Below are positions 1-15,245 of a DNA stretch of 44,498 bases, one piece after another (the first letter of the stretch is position 1; each line of letters opens with the position of its first letter). The stretch comes from Streptomyces sp. 130. GTDB taxonomy: Bacteria; Actinomycetota; Actinomycetes; Streptomycetales; Streptomycetaceae. The stretch lies in the NCBI RefSeq assembly GCF_007096885.1, contig NZ_VJNO01000047.1, positions 1 to 44,498 on the forward strand. The letters are read 5' to 3'. Under the pieces are notes generated by a model. The model worked only from the letters and a program-made list of their open reading frames with translations. It did no database searches and was not told the origin of the DNA. The translations under genes and the position numbers were made by a program.

Positions 1-1
1 G

Positions 2-6790
<6,789 letters not shown>

Positions 6791-6815
6791 GCCGGAAGGC
6801 CCGCCGCCCACCCAC

Positions 6816-6850
6816 CGGACACCCCGTCGGACATCCCGTCGGACACCCCT
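6816..6850 (+). repeat. Three 12-nt tandem repeats between NRPS and mbtH
   Basis: Copies CGGACACCCCGT (6816-6827), CGGACATCCCGT (6828-6839) and a partial CGGACACCCCT (6840-6850) fill most of the short NRPS-mbtH gap, directly before the GAGGAGAG ribosome site. No function is apparent. Confidence 0.8.
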
Positions 6851-6862
6851 GAGGAGAGACCC

Positions 6863-7072
6863 GTGACGAACCCCTTCGAGAACGACGAAGCCGCCTACCG
6901 CGTGCTGGTCAACGCCGAGGGCCAGCACTCCCTGTGGCCCGACTTCGCCGACGTGCCGGCCGGCTGGGAGGCCGTCTTCGGCGCGGCCCCCCGGCAGGAG
7001 TGCCTGGACTACGTCAACGAGCACTGGACGGACATGCGGCCCAAAAGCCTGATCGCGGCCATGGGTGCCTGA
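6863..7072 (+). CDS. mbtH: MbtH-like NRPS accessory protein
   Basis: A 69-residue protein with the MbtH family pattern: N-terminal NPFEN, then NAEGQHSLWP, a middle PAGW, and a C-terminal NEHWTDMRPKSL. These small proteins bind adenylation domains and activate or stabilise them in the cytoplasm. The GTG start at 6863 is preceded by GAGGAGAG. It follows the NRPS gene directly, so it most likely serves the A domains of this assembly line. Length and the three Trp residues (WP, GW, HW) are typical. Confidence 0.96.
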   Translation: MTNPFENDEAAYRVLVNAEGQHSLWPDFADVPAGWEAVFGAAPRQECLDYVNEHWTDMRPKSLIAAMGA

Positions 7073-7113
7073 CCACCCCACACCGACCCCCGGAAACGAA
7101 AGGCAGGACGGCG

Positions 7114-8112
7114 ATGAACGGGCCCGTGCCCGCGCCGCCCGCTGTGCTCGGCGACTGCCGAGGACGGCTGGACGGCACCTCACTGACCGCGCTCGCGGTC
7201 TACGAACCCGAGACCGACGACCTGGACGCGCAGCGCTGGGCCACCGAACACCGCACCCGGCTGATGGAGATCCTCGCCGTCCACGGCGCCGTTCTCGTCC
7301 GGCGCGCCGCGTACGACGCCGCGACGCTGAACGCCGTGGCCGAGGCCGTCGGCGGCGAACTGCTCACCTACACCGAGCGGTCCACCCCGCGCAGCAAGGT
7401 CAGCGGCAACGTCTACACCTCCACCGAGTACCCGGCGAACCAGACGATCGTCCAGCACAACGAGAGCGCCTACTCGGCCGCTTACCCGCGGTGGCTGTTC
7501 TTCGCGTCCGTCGTGCCCGCCGAGACCGGCGGCGAGACACCGCTCGCGGACAGCAGGTCCGTGGTGGACGAGCTCCCCGCCGGCCTGGTGGCCCGCTTCC
7601 GGGAGAACGGCATCGTCTACACCCGCGCCTTCCGCGAGGGCATGGGCCTGACCTGGCAGGAGTCCTTCCAGACCGAGGACCGCCGGCAGGTCGAGGCGTA
7701 CTGCCGCACGAACGGCATCGAGTACACCTGGACCGACGACGACGGGCTGCGCACCCGGCACCACAGGCCCGCCCTGGTCACCGACCCGGTCAGCGGCCGG
7801 GAGAGCTGGTTCAACCAGGCCCACCTCTTCCACCCCTCGAACCTCCCGCCCGCCACCCGCGAAGCGCTCGGCGAGATGTTCGACGAGGAGGACATGCCGA
7901 GGTCCGCCTACTACGGCGACGGAACGCCCATCGCCGACGAGGACATGGACCTGGTCCGCGCCGCCCTCGACAAGTGCGTCCACGCCTTCCCGTGGGAGCG
8001 CGGCGACCTGCTCATGGTCAACAACCTGCTCGTCTCGCACGGCCGCAGGCCCTACACCGGGCAGCGCCAGACCCTGGTCGCCATGGCCGGCAAGGGAGGT
8101 GACGCCCTGTGA
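7114..8112 (+). CDS. Fe(II)/2-oxoglutarate-dependent beta-hydroxylase, SyrP/KtzO-like (TauD fold)
   Basis: A 332-residue non-haem iron oxygenase of the TauD/clavaminate-synthase-like family. Visible metal ligands are His115 and Glu117 (QHNES) and distal His309, with Arg318 as the likely 2-oxoglutarate anchor; the GGETPLADSR stretch (139-148) is typical of SyrP, KtzO and KtzP. Characterised members 3-hydroxylate Asp or Glu held on a carrier domain, while AsnO of the CDA cluster hydroxylates free Asn. The neighbouring last module looks Asn-specific and peptides of this kind carry beta-hydroxy-Glu or beta-hydroxy-Asn, so the substrate is one of these (inference). ATG 7114 follows AGGCAGGA. Its stop overlaps the start of the next gene. 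Confidence 0.88.
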   Translation: MNGPVPAPPAVLGDCRGRLDGTSLTALAVYEPETDDLDAQRWATEHRTRLMEILAVHGAVLVRRAAYDAATLNAVAEAVGGELLTYTERSTPRSKVSGNVYTSTEYPANQTIVQHNESAYSAAYPRWLFFASVVPAETGGETPLADSRSVVDELPAGLVARFRENGIVYTRAFREGMGLTWQESFQTEDRRQVEAYCRTNGIEYTWTDDDGLRTRHHRPALVTDPVSGRESWFNQAHLFHPSNLPPATREALGEMFDEEDMPRSAYYGDGTPIADEDMDLVRAALDKCVHAFPWERGDLLMVNNLLVSHGRRPYTGQRQTLVAMAGKGGDAL

Positions 8113-8495
8113 TCACCGAGCACCCGGCCCCGGCGGGCGAGAACGAGGAAGTGGCCCGGGTCCGCGAGTACTACCGCCTGGTCGACGCCTGCGACGTGCC
8201 CGGCCTGGTCGGCCTCTTCGCCGAGGAGGCCGTCTACCACCGCCCCGGCTACCCGCCGATCGAGGGCCACGCCGGACTGGAGTCCTTCTACCTCGGCGAG
8301 CGCGTCATCGAGTGCGGCCGGCACACCCTGGACACCGTGGTCGCCGACGGCCGCAAGGTCGCCGTCACCGGCGCGTTCGAGGGCGACCTCAAGGACGGCC
8401 GCCACGTGACGCTGAAGTTCGCCGACGTGTTCGTCCTCGACACGGACCGGCGCTTCGTCCGCCGGGACACCTACTTCCACACCCCGCTGGTCTGA
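8109..8495 (+). CDS. SnoaL/NTF2-like small protein
   Basis: A 128-residue protein of the nuclear-transport-factor-2/SnoaL-like fold, recognised by the early REYYRLVDACD helix, the LVGLFAEEAVYHRPG segment and a closing beta-strand pattern (TLKFADVFVLD, RRDTYFHTPLV). The GTG start overlaps the stop of the hydroxylase by 4 nt, so the two are translationally coupled. Proteins of this fold in biosynthetic clusters act as cyclases, isomerases, hydroxylases or non-catalytic partners. Nothing in the sequence decides which; coupling to the oxygenase suggests a role close to that step. Confidence 0.75.
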   Translation: MITEHPAPAGENEEVARVREYYRLVDACDVPGLVGLFAEEAVYHRPGYPPIEGHAGLESFYLGERVIECGRHTLDTVVADGRKVAVTGAFEGDLKDGRHVTLKFADVFVLDTDRRFVRRDTYFHTPLV

Positions 8496-8542
8496 ACCGC
8501 GCCCCGACCGCGGCCCCACGACCCGCCACTGAGGAGTCCGTT

Positions 8543-9655
8543 GTGAAACTCGTCAGGAAACCGGCAGCCCGGCCGCTGCCGGCCGACGAACGGGCGCGGC
8601 GCACCGCGGCGCCCGCCTTCGGCACGGTGCTGACCGAACACATGGTGTCCGCCCGCCACGACACCGCACGCGGCTGGCACGACGCCCAGCTGGAACCGTA
8701 CGCACCCCTGTCGCTCGACCCCGCCACCGTGGGGCTGCACTACGCGCAGGTGGTGTTCGAAGGGCTCAAGGCGTTCCGCACGCGGGACGGCGGCCTCGCC
8801 GTCTTCCGCCCCGAGGACCACGCCCGGCGGCTGCGCGAGTCGTCCCGCCGGCTGATGGTGCCCGAACTGCCCGAGGACCTCTTCCTCGCCGGAGTCGACG
8901 CCCTCGTGGCCCAGGACCAGGCCTGGCTGCCCGACGACCCCGACATGAGCCTGTACTTGCGCCCGGTGGTCTTCGCGAGCGAGGCGACCCTCGCGCTGCG
9001 CTCCGCCCGGGAGTTCCGCTATCTGCTGCTGGCCTGCGTCACCGAGGGCTACTTCGGGCGCGCGCAGCGGCCGGTACGGGTCTGGGTCACCGAGGAGTTC
9101 AGCCGCGCCGCCCCCGGCGGCACCGGAGCCGCCAAGTGCGCCGGCAACTACGCGGCCGGACTGCTCGCCCAGGAGGCCGCCCGCGCCCACGGCTGCGACC
9201 AGGTCGTCTGGCTGGACGCGGCCGAGCACCGCTGGGTCGAGGAGATGGGCGGCATGAACCTGTTCTTCGTGTACGGCACGGGGGACGACGCCCGCCTGGT
9301 CACCCCGCCGCTCGGCGGGACCATCCTGCCGGGCGTCACCCGCGACAGCGTCGTGCGGCTCGCCACGGACCTCGGTCTGCGCGTCACCGAGGCGGCGGTG
9401 AGCCTGGAGGAGTGGCGCAAGGGCTGCGAGGCCGGCGAAATCACCGAGGTGTTCGCCTGCGGCACGGCCGCCCGGGTCAGCCCCGTCAACGAGGTGTGCA
9501 CCGCGGATACGTCCTGGGCCGTCGGCGACGGCACCATGGGCACGGTGACGGCACGCCTCTCGCGCGAGCTGTTCGCCGTCCAGCGCGGAGCCGTGACCGA
9601 CCACCGCGGCTGGCTGCGCCCGGTCCCCGGCACCGCCCCGGCGGGTGCGGCGTGA
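8543..9655 (+). CDS. Branched-chain amino acid aminotransferase (PLP fold type IV)
   Basis: A 370-residue aminotransferase of the IlvE family. The PLP lysine is Lys198 in GAAKCAGNYAAG, followed by QVVWLDA, VEEMGGMNLFFV and LGGTILPGVTRDS, all hallmarks of bacterial branched-chain aminotransferases. GTG 8543 lies after GAGGAG. In a cluster that also carries LeuA, LeuC and LeuD paralogues, its likely job is amination of chain-extended 2-keto acids (for example homoleucine) rather than housekeeping Ile/Leu/Val metabolism; that is inference. Its stop overlaps the next gene's start (GTGA). Confidence 0.9.
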   Translation: MKLVRKPAARPLPADERARRTAAPAFGTVLTEHMVSARHDTARGWHDAQLEPYAPLSLDPATVGLHYAQVVFEGLKAFRTRDGGLAVFRPEDHARRLRESSRRLMVPELPEDLFLAGVDALVAQDQAWLPDDPDMSLYLRPVVFASEATLALRSAREFRYLLLACVTEGYFGRAQRPVRVWVTEEFSRAAPGGTGAAKCAGNYAAGLLAQEAARAHGCDQVVWLDAAEHRWVEEMGGMNLFFVYGTGDDARLVTPPLGGTILPGVTRDSVVRLATDLGLRVTEAAVSLEEWRKGCEAGEITEVFACGTAARVSPVNEVCTADTSWAVGDGTMGTVTARLSRELFAVQRGAVTDHRGWLRPVPGTAPAGAA

Positions 9656-10155
9656 CCGGCCCCGGACTTTCCACCGGCACCTCCCTGTACGGACGGCTGC
9701 TCGGGCTCCTCGACACCTCCGGCGTCCGTTACGAGGTGCTGGCGCACCCGGCCGAGGGCCGCACGGACCGGGCGAGCCGGCTGCGCGGCCACCCCCTCCC
9801 CGCCGCCGCGAAGTCCATGGTCGTCACGGTCTCCGGCGACGGCCGCCCCGACAGCCACGTCATCGCGGTCGTCCCCGGCGACCGGCGGGTGGACCTCGCC
9901 CGGGTGGCCCGACTGTGCGGCGGGCGCAAGGCCCGCTTCACCGGTCGCGCCCGGGCCGAGGAACTGGCCGGCAGCGTCAGCGGCAGCATCATCCCCTTCT
10001 CCTTGGACGGCAGCCTCGACGTGCTCGCCGACCCGGTCCTGCTGCGCGAACCCGTCCTCTACTTCAACGCCGCCCGCCTCGACCTCTCCGTCGCCCTGCA
10101 CACCGACGACTACCGCGCGCTGGCGGGCCCCACCGTCGCGCCCATCACCGAATAG
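9652..10155 (+). CDS. YbaK/EbsC-type aminoacyl-tRNA deacylase
   Basis: A 167-residue single-domain protein of the YbaK/ProX/EbsC family. The pattern AAAKSMVV (early Lys), then HVIAVVPGDRRVDL, a GRKARF block, a GSIIPF turn and a final LYFNAARLDLSVAL strand matches trans-editing deacylases that clear mischarged tRNAs. It is co-translated with the aminotransferase (4-nt overlap). Inside this cluster it could hydrolyse tRNAs mischarged with the pathway's unusual amino acids, protecting the producer (inference). Other YbaK-like proteins have unknown substrates, so the role is open. Confidence 0.85.
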   Translation: MTGPGLSTGTSLYGRLLGLLDTSGVRYEVLAHPAEGRTDRASRLRGHPLPAAAKSMVVTVSGDGRPDSHVIAVVPGDRRVDLARVARLCGGRKARFTGRARAEELAGSVSGSIIPFSLDGSLDVLADPVLLREPVLYFNAARLDLSVALHTDDYRALAGPTVAPITE

Positions 10156-10238
10156 CAGCCCGACCGGGCACCGCGCGGTCCCGCACCACCCCTGTCAGAA
10201 GCACCACCTCATGAACGGCTCTCAGCGGAGGAATTCCT

Positions 10239-11786
10239 GTGCTCTCCAAAGTTGTCATCGTCGGCGGCGGAACATCGGGCTGGATGACGGCCGCATATCT
10301 GCGGACCGCCCTCGGCGACAGCATCGATGTCACGGTGGTCGAATCCAAGCGCATCAAGACCATCGGGGTCGGCGAGGCGACGTTCAGCACCGTGCGGCAC
10401 TTCTTCGAATACCTCGGGCTGTCCGAGAACGAGTGGATGCCCAAGTGCAACGCCACCTACAAACTCGGCATCAGGTTCGAGAACTGGCGGGCGAAGGGCC
10501 ACTACTTCTACCACCCCTTCGAGCGGCTGCGGGTGGTCGACGGCTTCCCGCTCACCGACTGGTGGCTCCAGCAGAAGCCCAGCGACCGCTTCGACCAGGA
10601 CGTCTTCCTGATGTCCGCGATCTGCGACGCCCAGCGCTCCCCGCGCTACCTGGACGGCAAGCTCTTCGAGCAGGACTTCGTGGAGCGGACCGAGGGCAGC
10701 CCGGAGCGCAGCACGCTCTCCGAGCAGGACACGCAGTTCCCGTACGCCTACCAGTTCGACGCCTCGCTGCTCGCCGACTTCCTCACCGAGTTCTCCACCG
10801 AGCGCGGCGCCCGGCACATCGAGGACGACGTGCTCGACGTCGTACGCGACGAGCGCGGCTGGATCAGCCACCTCCGCACGCGCGAGCACGGCGACGTCCA
10901 CGGCGACCTGTTCATCGACTGCACCGGCTTCCGCGGCCTGCTGCTCAACCAGGCGCTGGACGAGCCGTTCATCTCCTACCAGGACACGCTGCCCAACGAC
11001 CGGGCCGTCGCCCTGCGCGTGCCGGCGGACATGGAGGCCAGGGGCCTGCGGCCGTGCACGACCGCCACCGCCCAGGACGCCGGCTGGATCTGGACGATCC
11101 CGCTCTTCGGGCGCATCGGGACCGGCTACGTGTACTCCGGCGACTACACCACACCCGAGGAGGCCGAGCGCACCCTCCGCGAGTTCGTCGGCCCCGGCGC
11201 GGAGGACGCGGAGGCCAATCACATCCGGATGCGGATCGGCCGCAGCCGCAACTCCTGGGTGAACAACTGCGTCGCCATCGGCCTGTCCAGCGGTTTCGTC
11301 GAGCCGCTGGAGTCCACCGGCATCTTCTTCATCCAGCACGGCATCGAGGAACTGGTCAAGCACTTCCCGGACGCCACCTGGGACCCGCGGCTGCGCGACA
11401 CGTACAACCGCGCCGTCGCCGACGTGAAGGACGGCGTGCGCGAGTTCCTCGTCCTGCACTACCGGTGCGCCGCGCGCAACGACAACGCCTACTGGCGCGA
11501 CGCCAAGACCCGCGAGCTGCCCGACGGCCTGGCCGCCCGCCTGGAGGAGTGGCAGGCCAAGCTCCCCACCGAGAACACCATCTACCCGCGCTACCACGGA
11601 TTCGAGTCGTACTCGTACCTGTCCATGCTCCTCGGCCTCGGCGGCGTCGACCTCAAGCCCTCAGGGGCCGTCGCCCTGATGGACGGCGCCCGCGCGGCCA
11701 AGGAGATGCAGCTCATCAAGGACCAGGCACGCGACCTCGTACGCCGCCTGCCCAGCCAGTACGAGTACCTCGCCCAGATGCACTGA
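10239..11786 (+). CDS. FAD-dependent tryptophan 5-halogenase (PyrH-like)
   Basis: A 515-residue flavin-dependent halogenase: GGGTSGWM dinucleotide-binding motif (9-16), Trp-halogenase signature WIWTIP (283-288), catalytic Lys75 in NATYKLGIRF, and Glu358 in PLESTGIFF. The stretches IGVGEATFSTVRHFF and YPRYHGFE and the overall length closely resemble PyrH, the tryptophan 5-halogenase of pyrroindomycin, as I remember it, so 5-chlorotryptophan is the most likely product. The enzyme uses FADH2, oxygen and chloride. GTG 10239 follows a good AGCGGAGG site. Its flavin reductase is the next gene. Confidence 0.95.
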   Translation: MLSKVVIVGGGTSGWMTAAYLRTALGDSIDVTVVESKRIKTIGVGEATFSTVRHFFEYLGLSENEWMPKCNATYKLGIRFENWRAKGHYFYHPFERLRVVDGFPLTDWWLQQKPSDRFDQDVFLMSAICDAQRSPRYLDGKLFEQDFVERTEGSPERSTLSEQDTQFPYAYQFDASLLADFLTEFSTERGARHIEDDVLDVVRDERGWISHLRTREHGDVHGDLFIDCTGFRGLLLNQALDEPFISYQDTLPNDRAVALRVPADMEARGLRPCTTATAQDAGWIWTIPLFGRIGTGYVYSGDYTTPEEAERTLREFVGPGAEDAEANHIRMRIGRSRNSWVNNCVAIGLSSGFVEPLESTGIFFIQHGIEELVKHFPDATWDPRLRDTYNRAVADVKDGVREFLVLHYRCAARNDNAYWRDAKTRELPDGLAARLEEWQAKLPTENTIYPRYHGFESYSYLSMLLGLGGVDLKPSGAVALMDGARAAKEMQLIKDQARDLVRRLPSQYEYLAQMH

Positions 11787-11905
11787 CCGGCCCGCGACGA
11801 GGAGGCGGACGGGCCCCGGCGGCGGGCGCGTACCGCCGGCGCACCGCCGCGTCCTCGCCGCACGACCCGGCCGGACCACCCCACCCACCAGCCGAACGGG
11901 ACCCC

Positions 11906-12418
11906 ATGACCTCCCTGTCCTCCAGCGTCCGGCCCGGCACTCCCATGGCCTTCCGGTCCCTCATGGCCGGTTTCCCGACCGGCGTCAGCGTCATCACCGC
12001 GCTGGACGAGCACGACCGGCCCTGGGGCATGACGTGTTCCGCACTGTGCAGCGTGACCGTGGAGCCCCCCACCCTCGCCGTCGGGATGCGCGGCGAGAGC
12101 CCCACCCTGGCCGCCGCCCTCCACCGCGGCCGGTTCACCGTCAACCTCCTGCACGCCGAGGCCCGCGGCAGCGCCGAGCTGTTCGCCTCCGGCGACCCCG
12201 ACCGCTTCGACGCCGTCGACTGGTCCCTTCCCGAGGGCGCCGGCGGCCCCCACCTGACCCGGGCCGCGCACGCCGTCGCGGACTGCCGCATCGTGCACTC
12301 CGTACGGATCGGGGGCCAGCACATGGTCTTCGGCGAGGTCTTCCGCATCACCGAACTCACCGAACCGCGGCCCCTTCTGTACGGGCTGCGCACCTACGGC
12401 TCCTGGCCCGTCGACTGA
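11906..12418 (+). CDS. Flavin reductase, partner of the halogenase
   Basis: A 170-residue FMN-binding split-barrel reductase. The early block FPTGVSVITALDEHDRPWGMTCSAL is the family hallmark, followed by PPTLAVG and a FTVNLLH strand. Such reductases use NAD(P)H to make the FADH2 needed by tryptophan halogenases. It lies 119 nt after the halogenase on the same strand. The ribosome site before ATG 11906 is weak (ACGGGA). Confidence 0.93.
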   Translation: MTSLSSSVRPGTPMAFRSLMAGFPTGVSVITALDEHDRPWGMTCSALCSVTVEPPTLAVGMRGESPTLAAALHRGRFTVNLLHAEARGSAELFASGDPDRFDAVDWSLPEGAGGPHLTRAAHAVADCRIVHSVRIGGQHMVFGEVFRITELTEPRPLLYGLRTYGSWPVD

Positions 12419-12477
12419 AGCCCGCGCCGCACCGCCACCCGGCGCCGCCCCGTACACCATCCACCGTCTGGAGCGAA

Positions 12478-13299
12478 ATGACCGCGCCCGCAAGCAGGAC
12501 CGCGCGACCCCGGCGCTATCTGATGTGCCGGCCCAGCGCGTTCGACGTCACCTACGCCATCAACCCCTGGATGGACCCCGCCAAACCGGTCGACACCGCG
12601 CTCGCGGTGACCCAGTGGGAGCGGCTGCGTTCCCTCTACCTCGACCTCGGGCACACGGTCGAGCTCATCGACCCCGTCCCGGGCCTGCCGGACATGGTCT
12701 ACGCGGCCAACGGCGCCACCGTCGTCGACGGCAAGGTGCTCGGCGCCCGCTTCCGCAACAACGAACGGGTGCCGGAGGGCCCCGCCTACCTCGACTGGTT
12801 CCGGGCGAACGGCTACCGCGCATGCCACGACCCCCGCTACGTGAACGAGGGCGAGGGCGACTTCCTGGTCACCGACAGCTTCGTCCTCGCCGGCCACGGC
12901 TTCCGCAGCTCCCGCGACGCCCACACCGAGGCGCAGGAGTTCTTCGGCCGCCCGGTCGTCGGGCTCCGGCTCGTGGACCCCGCCTACTACCACCTCGACA
13001 CCGCGCTGGCGGTGCTCGACGGCGACGAGGTCATGTACAACCCGGCCGCGTTCTCGCCGGGCAGCCTGGAGGTGCTGCGGCGGCTGTTCCCCGACGCCGT
13101 CCTCGCCTCCCCGGCCGACGCGGCGGTCTTCGGGCTGAACGCGGTGAGCGACGGGCGCCATGTCGTACTCCCCGAATCCGCCACCGGGCTGATCCGGCAG
13201 CTCGGGGAGCGGGGCTTCGAGCCGATGGGCGTCGACCTGTCCGAACTCCTCAAGGGCGGCGGCAGCGTGAAGTGCTGCACCCTCGAACTCCGCGACTGA
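12478..13299 (+). CDS. Guanidine-modifying hydrolase, arginine dihydrolase (ArgZ)/DDAH-like
   Basis: A 273-residue member of the amidinotransferase/DDAH superfamily with the Cys-His-Glu type active site: His172 in YHLDTALAV, Cys266 (next to Cys267) in GGSVKCCTLEL, and acidic EGEGDF at 124-129. The N-terminus (LMCRPSAFDVTYAINPWM) is strikingly like that of cyanobacterial ArgZ/AgrE, and Asn29 (INPWM) and Asn78 (AANGA) appear to match the two Asn residues that let ArgZ turn arginine directly into ornithine. DDAH, which yields citrulline, is the alternative. In a peptide cluster an ornithine supply role is attractive but is inference. A strong hairpin follows at 13323-13358. Confidence 0.8.
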   Translation: MTAPASRTARPRRYLMCRPSAFDVTYAINPWMDPAKPVDTALAVTQWERLRSLYLDLGHTVELIDPVPGLPDMVYAANGATVVDGKVLGARFRNNERVPEGPAYLDWFRANGYRACHDPRYVNEGEGDFLVTDSFVLAGHGFRSSRDAHTEAQEFFGRPVVGLRLVDPAYYHLDTALAVLDGDEVMYNPAAFSPGSLEVLRRLFPDAVLASPADAAVFGLNAVSDGRHVVLPESATGLIRQLGERGFEPMGVDLSELLKGGGSVKCCTLELRD

Positions 13300-13322
13300 C
13301 GGCCGGACCGGCCCCGATCCGG

Positions 13323-13358
13323 AAGCGCCGTGCGGACCTCTCCTCCCGCACGGCGCTT
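13323..13358 (+). terminator. 13-bp hairpin terminator or leader hairpin before leuA
   Basis: AAGCGCCGTGCGG (13323-13335) pairs perfectly with CCGCACGGCGCTT (13346-13358) around a 10-nt loop, and TTTCC follows. It closes the upstream gene set or attenuates read-through into leuA, whose ribosome site begins 22 nt later. There is no long U-tract, which is common in Streptomyces. Confidence 0.75.
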
Positions 13359-13398
13359 TCCGTTCCCCATGGAAGAACAAAGGAAGGGCACAGCGCTC

Positions 13399-15147
13399 AT
13401 GGACACCAGCGAACCAGGAAGAACGGGAAGCGCGGGACGAGAAGGAGACCAGGAACGCGAACGGGCGGACCGGGGAGTGCAGCGCCCCAGCCTGATGCCG
13501 GCCGCCAAATACCTCCCGTACCAACCCATCGGCCTCGCCGACCGCACGTGGCCGGACCGGGTGGCCCGCAAGGCGCCCCTGTGGTGCAGCGTCGACCTGC
13601 GCGACGGCAACCAGGCGCTCATCGACCCCATGGACGTCGGCCGCAAACGCAGGATGTTCGACCTCCTCGTGTCGATGGGCTTCAAGGAGATCGAGGTCGG
13701 CTACCCGACGGCCTCCCGCGACGACCACGACTTCGTCCGGCACCTCATCGAGGACGACGCCATACCGGACGACGTGGTCGTCCAGGTGATGGCGCCCATC
13801 CGCCAGGACTTCATCGACCGCACCGTGCACTGCCTGCGCGGCGTACGCCGCGCGGTCCTCCAGGTGTTCAACCCCACCTCCGAGGTGCAGCGCCGGCTGG
13901 TGCTGCGGGCCGACCGCGACGAGGTACGCGCCCTCGCCCTGAACGGCGCCGAACAGGCCCTGCGGCTCCAGGACTCGCTGCCCGGCACCGAGCTGTACCT
14001 CCAGTACGCCCCCGAGTCCTACACCCAGACCGAACCCGGCTACGCCCTGGACCTGTGCAACACCGTCCTCGACTTCTGGGCGCCCCGGGCCCGGTCCACG
14101 CTGCGCGTCAACCTCCCCGCCACCGTCGAGGTCTTCCCGCCCCAGGAGTTCGCCGACCGCATCGAGTACACGCACCGCAACCTCGCCCACCGCGACCGCG
14201 TCCTCCTCTCCGTCCACCCGCACAACGACCGGGGCAGCGGGGTCGCGGCGGCGGAGCTGGCGGTGCTCGCGGGCGCCGACCGGGTGGAGGGCACGCTCTT
14301 CGGCAACGGCGAACGGACCGGCAACGTCTGTCTGGTCACACTTGCCATGAACCTGCTCACCCAGGGCGTCGATCCGATGCTCGACCTCCGCGAGATCGAC
14401 CGGGTGCGCCGCATCGCCGAGGACTGCACCCACATGCCCGTCCCCCCGCGCCACCCCTGGGCCGGCGACTTCGTGTACACCTCCTTCGCGGGGACGCACC
14501 AGGACGCCATCAGCAAGGGCCTGCGGGCCAGGCAGGAGGCCGGCGACGACCACACCGCCGTCTGGGAGGTGCCGTATCTGCCGGTCGACCCGCGCGACAT
14601 CGGGCGCGACTACCAGGCCCTCATCCGCGTCAACACCCAGTCCGGCAAGGGCGGCATCGCCCACCTGCTGCGCCGCGAACGCGGCCTGGACCTGCCCAGA
14701 CGCCTGCAGATCGACTTCGCCGCCGTGATGCAGCGCGTGTGCGAGCGGGCCGGCGGCGAGATCTCCGCCCACGGCCTGTGGCTGGTCTTCGAGGAGACGT
14801 ACGCCCTGCCCGGCCTGGGCGCGGACCCCGACTGGCTGCCCGGGCCGGTGGAGGACGGGTCCGGCGACTGGGCCGAGTGGGCCCGTACCGCCGTCGCCAC
14901 CGCTCCGGTCGAGGCCGCCGTCGGGGACTTCGCGGTGGCCCGCGCGGGCCGGGGCGGCGAGCAGCACGCCGCGTACTGCGAACTCACCACCGGCGACCGC
15001 GCCGTCTGGGGCGTCGGCATCGACGCGAGCCCCGCCGAAGCGGCCCGCCGGTCCCTGCGCGCCGCCGTCCAGCGGGCCCGCACCGGCCCGCGCGCGGCGC
15101 CCGCCCGCCCGGCGGTCCGCCAGGCCGCCGTTCCGGCCGCGGGCTGA
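13399..15147 (+). CDS. leuA: 2-isopropylmalate synthase paralogue (ketoacid chain elongation)
   Basis: A 582-residue LeuA family enzyme with catalytic-domain motifs DLRDGNQAL (66-74), HPHNDRG (about 273-279), and FGNGERTGN (about 300-308). It condenses acetyl-CoA with a 2-keto acid. ATG 13399 follows AGGAAGGG. The C-terminal regulatory domain is present but looks diverged and ends in an Ala/Pro/Arg-rich tail, so leucine feedback may be weakened (inference). With leuC, leuD and an aminotransferase in the same cluster, the likely role is lengthening 4-methyl-2-oxopentanoate to the homoleucine ketoacid, possibly repeatedly. Duplication of ordinary leucine synthesis is the alternative. Confidence 0.9.
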   Translation: MDTSEPGRTGSAGREGDQERERADRGVQRPSLMPAAKYLPYQPIGLADRTWPDRVARKAPLWCSVDLRDGNQALIDPMDVGRKRRMFDLLVSMGFKEIEVGYPTASRDDHDFVRHLIEDDAIPDDVVVQVMAPIRQDFIDRTVHCLRGVRRAVLQVFNPTSEVQRRLVLRADRDEVRALALNGAEQALRLQDSLPGTELYLQYAPESYTQTEPGYALDLCNTVLDFWAPRARSTLRVNLPATVEVFPPQEFADRIEYTHRNLAHRDRVLLSVHPHNDRGSGVAAAELAVLAGADRVEGTLFGNGERTGNVCLVTLAMNLLTQGVDPMLDLREIDRVRRIAEDCTHMPVPPRHPWAGDFVYTSFAGTHQDAISKGLRARQEAGDDHTAVWEVPYLPVDPRDIGRDYQALIRVNTQSGKGGIAHLLRRERGLDLPRRLQIDFAAVMQRVCERAGGEISAHGLWLVFEETYALPGLGADPDWLPGPVEDGSGDWAEWARTAVATAPVEAAVGDFAVARAGRGGEQHAAYCELTTGDRAVWGVGIDASPAEAARRSLRAAVQRARTGPRAAPARPAVRQAAVPAAG

Positions 15148-15245
15148 ACCCCGCGCGCCGGCCCGCCCCGGGGTTCCGGCCGAGTCGCAGTCGGCCGGAA
15201 GCCCGCGGCGGAGCCATGCCCCCATGAGGTGCCCGGTCACCCGGG

